From: a virus
DNA: 64,000 bases
Strand: one strand, 5' to 3'
IMG/VR virus record: IMGVR_UViG_3300032516_000007
Coordinates: 1 to 64,000 of that record
Position 1 is the stretch's first letter; every line of letters begins with the position of its first letter. This document shows positions 8,108-17,589 of this stretch, piece after piece. The notes beneath the pieces are model-generated. The model ran no database searches and was not told where the DNA came from. It worked only from the letters and a program-made list of their open reading frames with translations. Both the position numbers and the translations under genes were made by a program.

Positions 8108-10180
8108 ATGCAAAAACCAGCGACCTGGCCCCTACTGCCTGTTACAGCCAAAACCTGGGATGGGATTGCTGGTGGAAAATACCATCTCATCGATACGCTT
8201 CCTCTCTGGCATAGTTTCTATGAACAGTTGAAGATCAAGAAGCAAGTTGCTTGTGATTTGGAGGCAACTGGACTTTCCTATATTGATTCCAAGATTATTG
8301 GATTTAGTTTTAGTTGGGGAGCTGAGAATTCTTATTACGTCCCTGTTAGGCATGAGACGAATGAGAAGCAACTTGATATAGATGTTATTCGTCCAGATCT
8401 GGAAGAGTTCTTTTTTGATCCATCTCGCGTTACGATTTGGCACAATGCTAAGTTTGATTGTCACTTCCTAAAGATGGAGAATCTGACTCCTCGAGGAGTA
8501 GTGCATTGTACCCGCCTCATGCACTCTCTTATTCGTGAAGAACAGTCCACGACAGCATTGAAGAAGCTCGCTGAGGTAGAGATTCATCCAGATGCAGCAA
8601 AGTGGGAAGTTGCTATTGATGAGTTTCGTGCAACTTATGCTCGCAAGAATAAGATTCCCAAGAAGATGGTCCACTATGGATTGATCCCTCTTTCATTGAT
8701 GGTACCCTATGCTGCTTCTGACGGGCACTACGCATGGATTCTATACAAGAAGAAGTTGTCTCAAATAACCTCTGATCCTTCCCTGCAAGAGTTGTATCTT
8801 ATGGAGTCTCAGCTTCTTTGGGTTCTCCTCAATATTGAACACAATGGAGTTTTCATAGATCGTCCTTATCTTGAGAGGGTTGGTCCAGAGTTAGATATTG
8901 AGATAGAGAGATTAAGAGGGGAAATCAAGCAGGCACTAGGTGATGTGAACCCAGATAGTAACATGGCTTTGGCTGAACCACTTCAGAAGATGGGAGTGAA
9001 ACTAACCAAGAGAACCAAATCTGGGAATCGATTTTCTCTTGACTCTGAGGTTCTTGAGAAGTTGGCCAGCAAGTACAAAGTTTGTGCTGATCTCAAAGAG
9101 TACAGAGGTGTGGTAAAGATCAAGTCAACTTACATAGAAGGTATTATCAACAAACTTACTGATCTATGGCAACTTCATTGTGAATACAATCAGGTGGTCA
9201 GTACAGGTCGCATGTCTGGAAAATCTCCTAATCTCATGAATATCCCCGCCAAAAATAAATCCATCCGTCGTGCCTTTATCCCACCCAAAAGCGTCGTCTG
9301 CGTTAGTTGCAGTTACGAGAGAAAACATCTCGTGATACCGGCGAAATGTCCCATCTGCGGGGCTAAAGTGATCACGAAGGAGGACTACATTCTGGTCTTC
9401 ATGGATTACAACCAAATGGAGATCAGAATGACGGCTCACTACTCTCGGGATCCTGTTCTTCTGGATGTGTACAACGTCACCCACCAGGATGTTCACCTTC
9501 GGACGATGTGTGAGATCTGGGGGGAATATGGTTATGACGATGGATTGGCTATTTTACATGATGAATCTCATTCTGATCACATTCATGTAGTTGAGATGCG
9601 AAAGATTGCCAAGATCACTAACTTCCTCATCATCTACGGTGGTGGTCCCAGCAATCTGGCTTCCAACATCAGCACCCCAGATAAGCAATACACTGAAGCT
9701 GAGTGTCGTCGATTTATCCTGAGCTACTTTGAACGGTTGAAGGGGGTGCGGCGTTGGATTACACGTACAAAGATGTCCCTGAGAGAGACGGGGTGGGTCC
9801 AGAACTACTTTGGTCGCTACCGAAGGTTCCCGGAGCTGGCCAATTTGCTCAAGCGGGTTAGTAGAAATGCACAGTGGATGATAGAGCGTTGTGAGCGGCA
9901 GGCAACCAATTTTCTGATCCAAGGAACTTGTGCTGATTTATTCAAGATCGCTATGGTTCGTGCTAACTCAGTTTTGAAGGATGCAAGATCAGCGGTCATC
10001 ATGCCCATTCACGACGAGCTGGTGTTCTACTGGCATGTGGACGAGTTTAAGCACCTGGGTGAAGTCAAGGCCAAAATGGAAGACTTCAACTTTGAAGTGC
10101 CCATGACCGTGGACGTATCCTACTCCTCTTCTACTTGGGCCGAAAAGCATGAGCTGAAGCTGGCTCAAGCGATACGGTAG
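8108..10180 (+). CDS. DNA polymerase family A with 3'-5' exonuclease
   Basis: 690 residues. The proofreading domain has D50/E52 (DLEATG), N113/D117 (HNAKFD) and Y201/D205. The polymerase domain has TGRMSGKSPNLMNIP (366-380), motif A D433 (DYNQMEIR), motif B R498-K502-F506 (RKIAKITNF) and motif C H635-D636-E637. Phe at 506 is the Pol I-type residue that discriminates against dideoxynucleotides. An extra four-cysteine zinc knuckle (C398, C401, C414, C417) sits between RRAFIPP and motif A, which ordinary Pol I and T7 polymerases lack. There is no 5'-nuclease domain. It should be the replicative polymerase. The first two thirds is more AT-rich than the last third. Confidence 0.97.
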   Translation: MQKPATWPLLPVTAKTWDGIAGGKYHLIDTLPLWHSFYEQLKIKKQVACDLEATGLSYIDSKIIGFSFSWGAENSYYVPVRHETNEKQLDIDVIRPDLEEFFFDPSRVTIWHNAKFDCHFLKMENLTPRGVVHCTRLMHSLIREEQSTTALKKLAEVEIHPDAAKWEVAIDEFRATYARKNKIPKKMVHYGLIPLSLMVPYAASDGHYAWILYKKKLSQITSDPSLQELYLMESQLLWVLLNIEHNGVFIDRPYLERVGPELDIEIERLRGEIKQALGDVNPDSNMALAEPLQKMGVKLTKRTKSGNRFSLDSEVLEKLASKYKVCADLKEYRGVVKIKSTYIEGIINKLTDLWQLHCEYNQVVSTGRMSGKSPNLMNIPAKNKSIRRAFIPPKSVVCVSCSYERKHLVIPAKCPICGAKVITKEDYILVFMDYNQMEIRMTAHYSRDPVLLDVYNVTHQDVHLRTMCEIWGEYGYDDGLAILHDESHSDHIHVVEMRKIAKITNFLIIYGGGPSNLASNISTPDKQYTEAECRRFILSYFERLKGVRRWITRTKMSLRETGWVQNYFGRYRRFPELANLLKRVSRNAQWMIERCERQATNFLIQGTCADLFKIAMVRANSVLKDARSAVIMPIHDELVFYWHVDEFKHLGEVKAKMEDFNFEVPMTVDVSYSSSTWAEKHELKLAQAIR

Positions 10181-10250
10181 ACCCTCACCTGGTTATAACA
10201 AAGGATACAGGGCAAGCTCTGTGCCTTTGCTGTGGAAAGGATGATTCGGG

Positions 10251-10838
10251 ATGCCCAACAATTTCACTGGTTTAGAGGTGAATGTCACAATAGACGGGAT
10301 CAGCTATGAGGCAAGCCTTGAGGAAGACATCACAATTGACGGTCAGGACCTGGATGCAGAGTTCCTGACTCAGGCTCGCAAGTTCGCTTGGTGGGCTATG
10401 GTGTCAGAGCTGGCCAAGGATTTGATGAATCGTCGTAAGTACGATCTGGATCAACTATATGCTCGCCAAGATCACAGGGTTCGCATGGAAGCATCTTGCC
10501 CACCCTCTCCCGCCAAACCCGTCAAGCTCACTGAGAAGATGGTTGAGAACAGCGTGATCACTTCTCCTGAGTACAAAACTGCCTACGAATCTTACCTCGA
10601 TACCAAGAAGTATTACGGTATGCTTTCGGCTGGTCGAGAGGCATTTGTTCAAAGGAAGGAGATGTTGATTAGCTTAGGAGCCAATTATCGGGCTGAAGGA
10701 AATGCAGATCCAGTTCTTCTCCAAGAGAAGGCCAAGATCAAAGCGTCAGAGTTGGCTAGGCGTCGAGTTGTTGCATCAGTGACTAACCAACCCCCTCGTG
10801 ATTCTAGAAATACACGAACTCCAGTCCGTAAACCGTAA
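10251..10838 (+). CDS. Replication-block protein of unknown function
   Basis: 195 residues. The N-terminus (GLEVNVTIDGISYEASL) reads as beta strands. A helical segment with two Trp (FAWWAMVSELAKDLMNRRKYDLDQLYA) follows, and the tail is basic and ends RTPVRKP, the recurring RTPV motif. Its place between the polymerase and the single-strand-binding gene suggests a role in replication or recombination, for example a mediator or loader. I do not recognise the family. Confidence 0.6.
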   Translation: MPNNFTGLEVNVTIDGISYEASLEEDITIDGQDLDAEFLTQARKFAWWAMVSELAKDLMNRRKYDLDQLYARQDHRVRMEASCPPSPAKPVKLTEKMVENSVITSPEYKTAYESYLDTKKYYGMLSAGREAFVQRKEMLISLGANYRAEGNADPVLLQEKAKIKASELARRRVVASVTNQPPRDSRNTRTPVRKP

Positions 10839-10855
10839 CACAAGGGAGATCAGAC

Positions 10856-12160
10856 ATGGCAACGTTCAAGACCTCAGTTGAAAAAGCCAAAGCGAAAGCA
10901 GCCGAAGAGGCAGCCAAGGCTGAGAATCGTTTCCAGAGGACAGCACGGACTTTCTGGAAGCCCAAGCAGGGACAGAACCGCATTCGCATCCTCCCGGCTT
11001 GGACGGGTGAAGGCCCCAACGCCAATCAGTTCTGGCGTGAGATGTACGTGCATTGGGGGATTGGTCCTGACGAGGAGAATCAGGTCAACCTCACGTGCCC
11101 TCGGCTCACTCCTGGGAGCGAGACCAAGGAGTGTCCGGTTTGTGATGAGTATAACCGCCTGCGGGGAACAAAAGACCCCAACGATCTGGAGATGGCAAAG
11201 GAGCTTCGAGCGAAGCAGCGTGCCTACAGCAACATCATTGATCTGACTGACCCTACGTGGTCACAGGAGGATCTTGATGAGTTTAAGCTTCAAGGTGTCG
11301 AGGAGATTCCTGGGGTGGATTCCCCCAAGATCCAGGTTTTCAACTATGGGCCTACCATTCTGAAGGAACTGTTGGACATCTTCTGTGACGAGATTGATCT
11401 GACGGATCTTACGGAAGGCCACAACGTGGTCATCACTCGCACGGGAAAAGATCTCCAGACTCAGTACAGGGTTCGCATCGAGACCAAATCGACACCTGCT
11501 CCGGTCGATTCAGAGCCTGATCTTCATGATCTGGATGCTATCATGCCTTTCAAGGAGCCCTATGTGATGAAGGCTCTGCTTGAGGGGGTCGATCCAGAGG
11601 AGATGAAGAAGCTGTATCTAGCCGAGGGAAAAATCATTGAGGGTGGCAATGGGGAGAGTAAGCCTGCTGCTAAGGCTGCCTCTAAGCCTGCTGCTAAGGC
11701 TGTCGCCAAGAAGCCTGCTCCCAAGCCCGAGCCTGTTGAGGAAGAGGCTGTCGAAGAGGAAGAGGTTGCAGAGGAAGAGGTTGCAGAGGAGGAAGAGGCT
11801 GTCGAGGAAGAGGCTGTCGAGGAAGAGGCTGTTGCAGAGGAAGAAGGGGAGGGTCCTCCTCCATGTTTCGGTGCGGAGTTGGATGCTGGTGATACCCAGT
11901 GCTCTGAGGATTGCGGTCTATTCGAGGACTGCAAGGTTGTTACGGAGGCAAGGTTGGCCAAGGAAAAGAGGAAGCCAGTTGGGAAACCAGCTAGCAAGCC
12001 TGCTCCTGTTGCTGCCAAACCTGCTGGCAAGCCAGCGGCTCCCGTGGCGGGAAAGAAGCCTGCTTCTCCAGCAACAGGGAAGGCTGCGGGGAAGATGGAC
12101 ACGGGCGATGTGGACGATCTGGCCAAACGGATGCGTGCGGCTATCGACGGCAACCGTTAG
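10856..12160 (+). CDS. gp32-like single-stranded DNA-binding protein
   Basis: 434 residues. The core (RTFWKPKQGQNRIRILP; REMYVHWGIG; ECPVCDEYN with a CxxC zinc site) matches the T4 gp32/phage SSB fold that coats single-stranded DNA at forks. An Ala/Lys/Pro linker and a long Glu/Val/Ala acidic stretch (about residues 295-330) follow. Then comes a cysteine cluster (CFGAELDAGDTQCSEDC) and a basic KPAxKPAGKPA region. It is much longer than T4 gp32 (about 300 residues). Neighbours are the polymerase and RecA, as expected for replication-coupled recombination. Confidence 0.9.
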   Translation: MATFKTSVEKAKAKAAEEAAKAENRFQRTARTFWKPKQGQNRIRILPAWTGEGPNANQFWREMYVHWGIGPDEENQVNLTCPRLTPGSETKECPVCDEYNRLRGTKDPNDLEMAKELRAKQRAYSNIIDLTDPTWSQEDLDEFKLQGVEEIPGVDSPKIQVFNYGPTILKELLDIFCDEIDLTDLTEGHNVVITRTGKDLQTQYRVRIETKSTPAPVDSEPDLHDLDAIMPFKEPYVMKALLEGVDPEEMKKLYLAEGKIIEGGNGESKPAAKAASKPAAKAVAKKPAPKPEPVEEEAVEEEEVAEEEVAEEEEAVEEEAVEEEAVAEEEGEGPPPCFGAELDAGDTQCSEDCGLFEDCKVVTEARLAKEKRKPVGKPASKPAPVAAKPAGKPAAPVAGKKPASPATGKAAGKMDTGDVDDLAKRMRAAIDGNR

Positions 12161-12172
12161 ATCTCGTAGAGG

Positions 12173-12209
12173 CAGGGGCAGCTTTTCTTCTTAGGCAGAG
12201 CTGCCCCTG
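12173..12209 (+). terminator. Hairpin between SSB and recA genes
   Basis: An 11-bp perfect inverted repeat (CAGGGGCAGCT / AGCTGCCCCTG) with a 15-base loop lies between the two genes. There is no T-run after it, so it may be a weak terminator, an attenuator or an mRNA-stabilising hairpin. Confidence 0.5.
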
Positions 12210-12223
12210 TCCAGGAGGCAGTC

Positions 12224-13357
12224 ATGGCCAGGACCGCAGTCAAACGTAAGTCATCTACCCAGGCTGACGAAGATCAACTGGTTCATCTTGTCGTCAAGAA
12301 GATGGAGAACCAGTTTGGTTCCAGATCAGCTCTCATTCCTGATTCTGGAACCATTCTCTGCCAGATTGATCACTGGGTCAGCACACGCAACTTTCTCATC
12401 GATAGTGCCATTGCCGGTGGGCTTCCCATGCCCCGTCCCATCATTCCCTTTGGAAGGCTCACTGAGATTGCTGGGCTCAATGGAACAGGGAAGACAACGC
12501 TTCTGGGTCAGATCATCGCAGAGACACAGGCCACAGGTGGCATTGCTGCGGTCATTGACACAGAGCAGTCCATTGATCTTTCTTACTTCGAGAAGCTGGG
12601 AGTCAATCTAAGTCGGTTGATTGTGATCCAGTGTGAAACCATCGAAGATGTGTTCACACGTCTTGTTTCTCTCGTTGAAGCGATCAAGGAGTTCAGCACA
12701 GACCGTCTCATTTGCATGGGATGGGATTCACTAGGTGGAACCCCGACCAAGGCTCAGGCTACTGCTGAAGCTGATGATCATTTCTACGCTGAGGCAGCGA
12801 AGGTGGTGGGTAAGAACCTCCAACGTCTCATCCAGATGATCTCCCGAGAGCGTATTGCTCTTGTCTTCAACAACCACCTCTATCGGAAGATGAACGTGAA
12901 GTACGGGGACCCCTGGGAGACCTACGGAGGGGAGAAGGTCAAGTTCTACTCGACGTTGAGGATTCGCCTTGAGCGAGTGGGAGCTATCGGTGAGGGTATT
13001 AAGGACAAGGATGAGGAAAAAGTGATCATTGGGCATCGGGTCAAGGTGAAGGTGATCAAGAACAAGATGGCTCCAATGCTGAGATCTGTTGTGGTTCCTT
13101 GCATTGGGAATCATGGTTTCAGTCTCAACTACTCTGTTTTCGAGCATTCGATTCAGCAGGGGTTGATCACGGGAAAGACGTGGCGATCTTGGTCCACCTC
13201 ATCGGAAGAGGTGAAGTTCCTGGGTTGGAAAGGGTTTCAGGAGAAGGTCATGGTACATCCTGAGTATCCTGATCTGGTCCAGCAGGTGGTGTCAAATCAC
13301 TACCATAAGAATTCCGTTGCTGGGGAAGTAGAGACGGAAGTGGAGGATGAAGAGTGA
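12224..13357 (+). CDS. RecA/UvsX-like strand-exchange recombinase
   Basis: 377 residues. Walker A is GLNGTGKTT (84-92), the catalytic glutamate is in DTEQ (about 114), and Walker B is within LICMGWDSLGG. The DNA-binding loop region reads YGGEKVKFYSTLRIRLERVG. It should polymerise on single-stranded DNA and drive strand exchange for recombination-dependent replication and repair, together with the SSB upstream and the SbcCD pair downstream. The C-terminus is long and acidic. AGGAGG precedes the ATG. Confidence 0.95.
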   Translation: MARTAVKRKSSTQADEDQLVHLVVKKMENQFGSRSALIPDSGTILCQIDHWVSTRNFLIDSAIAGGLPMPRPIIPFGRLTEIAGLNGTGKTTLLGQIIAETQATGGIAAVIDTEQSIDLSYFEKLGVNLSRLIVIQCETIEDVFTRLVSLVEAIKEFSTDRLICMGWDSLGGTPTKAQATAEADDHFYAEAAKVVGKNLQRLIQMISRERIALVFNNHLYRKMNVKYGDPWETYGGEKVKFYSTLRIRLERVGAIGEGIKDKDEEKVIIGHRVKVKVIKNKMAPMLRSVVVPCIGNHGFSLNYSVFEHSIQQGLITGKTWRSWSTSSEEVKFLGWKGFQEKVMVHPEYPDLVQQVVSNHYHKNSVAGEVETEVEDEE

Positions 13358-13572
13358 GACGGGCACCCGCTGAGGGGAAGTGGCAAGGCACAGTGACAGT
13401 GCTTCATGCCACGGAGAAAGCTCTGAAGGTGGACTACGAAGGGGAAGAGATATGGATCCCCTATAGCCAGGTTGATGATGACTCTGAGATCTATAAGAAG
13501 GAACAAGTGGGGGAGACAGGTGAGCTTGTGATCTCAGAGTGGTTGGCCAAGGAGAAGGGTCTGATTACATGA
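13354..13572 (+). CDS. Hypothetical small protein between recA and sbcD
   Basis: 72 residues from a GTG overlapping the recA stop (GTGA). It reads as a small beta-barrel (KWQGTVTVLHATEKALKVDYEGEEIWIPYSQV) with an acidic helix at the end. Small OB- or SH3-like proteins of this type often sit among phage recombination genes. It overlaps the next ATG by four bases. Confidence 0.65.
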   Translation: MRRAPAEGKWQGTVTVLHATEKALKVDYEGEEIWIPYSQVDDDSEIYKKEQVGETGELVISEWLAKEKGLIT

Positions 13573-14648
13573 AGGTACTTCTCTTTAGTGATCTTCATGG
13601 CCACGCATTCAAACCCTACGCTCAGCTTCTACCCAACGGGATGAACTCCAGGCTTCGGGATGCTGTGGAAACACTGGATCAGATCAGAGCAGTGGCCAAA
13701 GAGGAGAAGGTTGATCTGATCCTCTTTGGTGGAGACATGTTCCACACTCGAGGTACTATTCACGTGCAAACATTCAATGCCATCTTCGAAGGAATCTCGA
13801 AGATGTCACTGGGAAGAATGGTGGGGTTGCTTGTGGGCAACCACGATCAGACCTCTCGGCGGGGGGATGTCCACAGTGTTTATGCTTTTGGAGCTGTGGC
13901 GACGGTGATGGACAAGCCAGGATGGGTCAAGTTCACAACCAAGGGTGAAGACCTTCACATTCTGGCTCTGCCTCACACTCCAGAAAAGGATGACATCCTT
14001 GTAGAGATCAATGAAGCACTCAAAAACCCTCCAGGTGATCCTGCAATACTTCTGGGACACTTTGGTGTTGATGGGGCTAGCATAGGATCAAATCTGGTTT
14101 TGATCGACAAGCATTGTCTGTCCATGAAGGACATCTCTCAATTCCAGCAAGCGTTTTCTCAGATCTTCCTAGGACACTATCACCATCCTCAGAAGCTCGC
14201 GAACAACGTGCGCTTCATTGGAGCCCCCCACCACCACAACTGGGGTGATGTGGGTTCACTTCGAGGGTGTTGGCTGTGGGTACCAGGGGAGACCCCTCGA
14301 TTCAAAGCATTGCCTGGTCCCACCTTCAAGAAATTCGATCTGCAAACCATTCGAGAGGGTGTTGGGCTCAAGGAGAGCGACATTAGGGGATGCTACATCA
14401 GGATCATGTGTGAGGAGTTTCCCACAGATCTCGAGCAGAGTGAGCTGCGGACCAACGTGATGGGCACCGGGGCCAGAGTAGTGGAGTTTGTGGTTCTAGA
14501 ACAGTCACAGGTCGCATCAGGACCGGTACCCATATTCCAGGTGGGAATGGACTTCGAGGAGATGCTAGAGTCCTACATTCACAGCCAAACTGATCCCCAG
14601 CTTGATGATGAGATGTTGTTCATGCTTGGGAAGGAATTGTTGGGATGA
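13569..14648 (+). CDS. SbcD/Mre11-like nuclease subunit (T4 gp47 type)
   Basis: 359 residues from the ATG in an ATGA junction; a longer in-frame start at 13539 lies inside the previous gene. Calcineurin-like phosphoesterase motifs are intact: D8/H10 (FSDLHGH), GGDMFH (54-59), GNHD (90-93), LLGHFG and LGHYHH. It forms the nuclease of the Mre11-Rad50-like complex with the SbcC homologue two genes downstream, processing DNA ends and recombination intermediates. Confidence 0.93.
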   Translation: MKVLLFSDLHGHAFKPYAQLLPNGMNSRLRDAVETLDQIRAVAKEEKVDLILFGGDMFHTRGTIHVQTFNAIFEGISKMSLGRMVGLLVGNHDQTSRRGDVHSVYAFGAVATVMDKPGWVKFTTKGEDLHILALPHTPEKDDILVEINEALKNPPGDPAILLGHFGVDGASIGSNLVLIDKHCLSMKDISQFQQAFSQIFLGHYHHPQKLANNVRFIGAPHHHNWGDVGSLRGCWLWVPGETPRFKALPGPTFKKFDLQTIREGVGLKESDIRGCYIRIMCEEFPTDLEQSELRTNVMGTGARVVEFVVLEQSQVASGPVPIFQVGMDFEEMLESYIHSQTDPQLDDEMLFMLGKELLG

Positions 14649-14947
14649 CCTACGAACAGATCGGGGCTGAGGTTGGAAAGTTGGTGACAGAGAAGCAAAA
14701 GCAGTACGGAGACAGCTTCACCAAGGCGGGACAGATCATGAGGATTCTCTATGAGAAGGGAATCCCTACTGAAGCGATGGCTGAAGCTTTGACTGTGGTG
14801 CGAGTGTTGGACAAGCTTAATCGTATTGCCACTGCCCGTGGTGGTCCTGATCTTGGTGGTGAGAGCCCTTGGCGTGACATCGCAGGATACTCCCTATTGG
14901 AGCTGGGCAAACATGAATGTCATCTTCAAGACCCTGAGCATTCGTAA
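14645..14947 (+). CDS. DUF6378-like protein
   Basis: 100 residues. The pattern KQKQYGDSFTKAG near the start and a C-terminal SPWRDIAGYSLLEL is characteristic of a small phage family (DUF6378-like) often found beside nucleotide-metabolism and replication genes. No activity is known; a distant link to MazG-type helical folds is possible. It is coupled to sbcD by ATGA and overlaps the sbcC-like gene by 35 bases. Confidence 0.65.
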   Translation: MTYEQIGAEVGKLVTEKQKQYGDSFTKAGQIMRILYEKGIPTEAMAEALTVVRVLDKLNRIATARGGPDLGGESPWRDIAGYSLLELGKHECHLQDPEHS

Positions 14948-16865
14948 CTTCCTCAGCATTGCTGAGGAGGTGTTGTGGCAACTGACTGGGAAGGGTTTGG
15001 TTCTTATTGAGGGTGAGAACCAAGACAGTCAAGTGGCAGACAGTAATGGGAGCGGTAAGAGCACATTATTTGAGGGGTTAGTGTGGTGCATTTGGGGCAA
15101 GATGGTTCGGGGCGGGTCTGGGGATGCTGTGATCAATCGGAAGGTGGGGAAGGACTGTTCTTGCTTCCTGGAATTCACTTACGGAGGTGTGGGGTACAGC
15201 ATTCTCCGGTGTAGGAAGCACGAGACAAAGAAAAACTCCCTCGAGTTGTGGTCTTTCGATCCACCCACCAATACCTCTTCTGATTTAACTCAGGCCACGA
15301 TGGCTCTGACCCAGGAGAAGATCGATGAGATTCTAGGGATCGACTACGATACTTTCATTCGTGGGCCGATGATGCCTCAGGGAAGCTTCAAACGGTTCAG
15401 CCAGATGACTGACATGGAAGTGAAGTCAGTTCTAGAACAAGCTCTTCAGATCGAGAAACTAGCCGAGGCTCGGGGACGAGTTCGTCAACTTCTTCGACAG
15501 GTGGAGATGAAGGAATCCACATTCAAGACAGCTTTGGATGGTGCAAAGACAAGTATCACACTATGTCGAGAGAGACTAAGCCAATACCAAACTGAAGGAC
15601 ATACATTTGAGAAGAATAGGATTCAGCGTGTTGCTGATTTGGAACAGCAGGTTGCTTCTGGTGAAGAGCAAAAGAAGGAAATCCTAAAACCCTGGGGTAC
15701 AATTGATCCCACTCTCATTGCTACGATTGGGGATGCGTTGAGGGACTCTAAGGAGAAGTCTGTCCAGATTGGTCAGATGATGCAGGAGCTTCGTCAGAAG
15801 TGGGTGGAGAAGGAGGATGCCCTGCGTCAGCATCTTAGTGGGAAGATCACTCTTCAGGCTACACTCGATCATGAGAAAGCAGATTTGGTCCATCGTCACG
15901 ATGCGATTGAAGAGCTGGTGGGCCAGTGCCCAACGTGTGAGAGGCCCATCACTCCGGATGGGGTGGCAGCATCTCTGGATGTGATTGACAGCATACTGAA
16001 GATGAACGTCAAGGCATTGAGGGAGGTTGTTGAGGAAGTGGGGGAGGCCAAGAGGGCATTGAAGGAACTGCAAGAGAAGCGGGATGAGTCTTTGGATGGG
16101 GCTGAGGTATTTGTGAGAGGGGCAGCAACGAAGATTCGGGCCTTCGAGAACCAGATCAATCATGTTCAACAGGCACAGCGAGAGCTTGAGCTAATTGACA
16201 AGCATATCCAATCTTTTCGAACTGCCGCAGTTGAAGCTACAAATGCTCAGTCACCGTTTGCCAATGTGATTGATCGTGAAAAGTTGACCATTTGTGACCA
16301 CCTTCGGAAGATTCAAGCACTGACAGCTCGTGTGGCTGCCTGTGAGAGGCAATTGCGTCATCTCAAGTTCTGGGAGGAGGGGTTCAGCAACCGGGGCATC
16401 AAGAGCTTGCTTCTAGAATCAGTGACCCCCTTCATGAACCAGCGGGCGGCACACTACAGCCAGGCTCTCTCTGATGGGGAAATCAAGATTGAGTTCTCTA
16501 CTCAGACTACCTTAAAGTCAGGCGAGGTCCGAGAGCAGTTCTCGGTGCAGGTGACTAATGAGAATGGAGCGGATACGTACGCTGGTAATTCAGGTGGAGA
16601 GAAGGGTCGAGCAGATTTGGCGATCAATTTCGTGCTGTCTGACCTGGTTGCTTCTCGGGCTCGGAAAGCTTTCCCTCAGCGTTTTTTCGATGAGCCCTTT
16701 GAGGGATTGGATGAATCTGGGGTTGATGCTGTCATGGCACTGCTTTCATCTATGGCAGTGGATGCAGGGTCCGTCTTTGTCATCACACATCAGCCTGGCA
16801 TGAAAGGACTCTTCGATGGAACACTGACGGTAGTAAAGGAGAGGGGGCGCAGTGTCATACGTTGA
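14913..16865 (+). CDS. SbcC/Rad50-like ATPase (T4 gp46 type)
   Basis: 650 residues from ATG 14913; upstream in-frame codons lie inside the previous gene. Walker A is NGSGKST (45-51). A long coiled coil flanks a zinc hook C339-P-T-C342. The ABC signature is NSGGEKGRADLAIN, and Walker B with the D-loop is RFFDEPFEGLDESG. It is the ATPase partner of the SbcD homologue and tethers and processes DNA ends. Shorter than E. coli SbcC, as is usual for phage gp46. Confidence 0.94.
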   Translation: MNVIFKTLSIRNFLSIAEEVLWQLTGKGLVLIEGENQDSQVADSNGSGKSTLFEGLVWCIWGKMVRGGSGDAVINRKVGKDCSCFLEFTYGGVGYSILRCRKHETKKNSLELWSFDPPTNTSSDLTQATMALTQEKIDEILGIDYDTFIRGPMMPQGSFKRFSQMTDMEVKSVLEQALQIEKLAEARGRVRQLLRQVEMKESTFKTALDGAKTSITLCRERLSQYQTEGHTFEKNRIQRVADLEQQVASGEEQKKEILKPWGTIDPTLIATIGDALRDSKEKSVQIGQMMQELRQKWVEKEDALRQHLSGKITLQATLDHEKADLVHRHDAIEELVGQCPTCERPITPDGVAASLDVIDSILKMNVKALREVVEEVGEAKRALKELQEKRDESLDGAEVFVRGAATKIRAFENQINHVQQAQRELELIDKHIQSFRTAAVEATNAQSPFANVIDREKLTICDHLRKIQALTARVAACERQLRHLKFWEEGFSNRGIKSLLLESVTPFMNQRAAHYSQALSDGEIKIEFSTQTTLKSGEVREQFSVQVTNENGADTYAGNSGGEKGRADLAINFVLSDLVASRARKAFPQRFFDEPFEGLDESGVDAVMALLSSMAVDAGSVFVITHQPGMKGLFDGTLTVVKERGRSVIR

Positions 16866-17589
16866 AGCAATGAATATCGACACTCTCCAGAAGATTATTG
16901 ATCGACTGATGCCATCACCGATTGCCATACCTTTGAAGGTACTGGAGATTAAGGAGTTATCTACGACGACTGACGCACACACATTCAGAGCAACGGCTCA
17001 GGTGGGACGGTCCCAGGAATATAAGAGTGAGTATTCGGTTTCTGAAATGGCTATTAGGGTTGTTTCGTTCGAGCGGAAGTACGAAGTGATCCTTCGGTGC
17101 TTCGAGACGCTGGGTCGTTCACTTCTCGATGATGCCTACATGGATTTGGTGGGTATGTACCTTTTTGATGTGTTGGATCGATACCATCGAGAGATGCACG
17201 AGGGATACGAGCGGGTTCTGAGAGCAATGCCCGCTGAGATTCAACTGGGTGGTTCTAACGGGGGTCTTCAGACTGTGACCATTGGTGGGATTCCCATCCA
17301 CGAGTCGCTTCCCATTACCATGATCATCAAGGGAGCAATGGAGAAGCAAAAACCTTCCTTCGACATGGAGTACCTTGGTTGTCCTGCTCCCATTACTCCA
17401 GCAGATCAGATTGATCAGGTTAGACGTTTTCATGATGCTGGGTTGATCTCCACGCTGAAAGCTACCGAATTGGTGGGCAAGATGTTTCCTGTGGTTAAGG
17501 ACATTGAAGCTTGTGCTCTACTGCCGGGTGCAAAGTTCAGGATGGCACGTGAGGCAAGACTTAGGATCGCTTTCTGGAGGAAGCTATGA
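16852..17589 (+). CDS. Hypothetical protein
   Basis: 245 residues from a GTG with GGAGAGGGG upstream; ATG 16870 is the alternative. It begins beta-rich (IPLKVLEIKELSTTTDAHTFRATAQVG), continues helical (YMDLVGMYLFDVLDRYHREMHEGYERVLRA) and ends FRMAREARLRIAFWRKL. No known domain. Its end overlaps the next ATG, so it belongs to the recombination run. Confidence 0.65.
   Translation: MSYVEAMNIDTLQKIIDRLMPSPIAIPLKVLEIKELSTTTDAHTFRATAQVGRSQEYKSEYSVSEMAIRVVSFERKYEVILRCFETLGRSLLDDAYMDLVGMYLFDVLDRYHREMHEGYERVLRAMPAEIQLGGSNGGLQTVTIGGIPIHESLPITMIIKGAMEKQKPSFDMEYLGCPAPITPADQIDQVRRFHDAGLISTLKATELVGKMFPVVKDIEACALLPGAKFRMAREARLRIAFWRKL

Noticed and set aside
11560-12153. 197-codon reverse-strand frame in the SSB gene
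   Set aside because: Mirror of Ala/Lys/Glu-rich repeats; Ser/Ala low complexity, no ribosome site.
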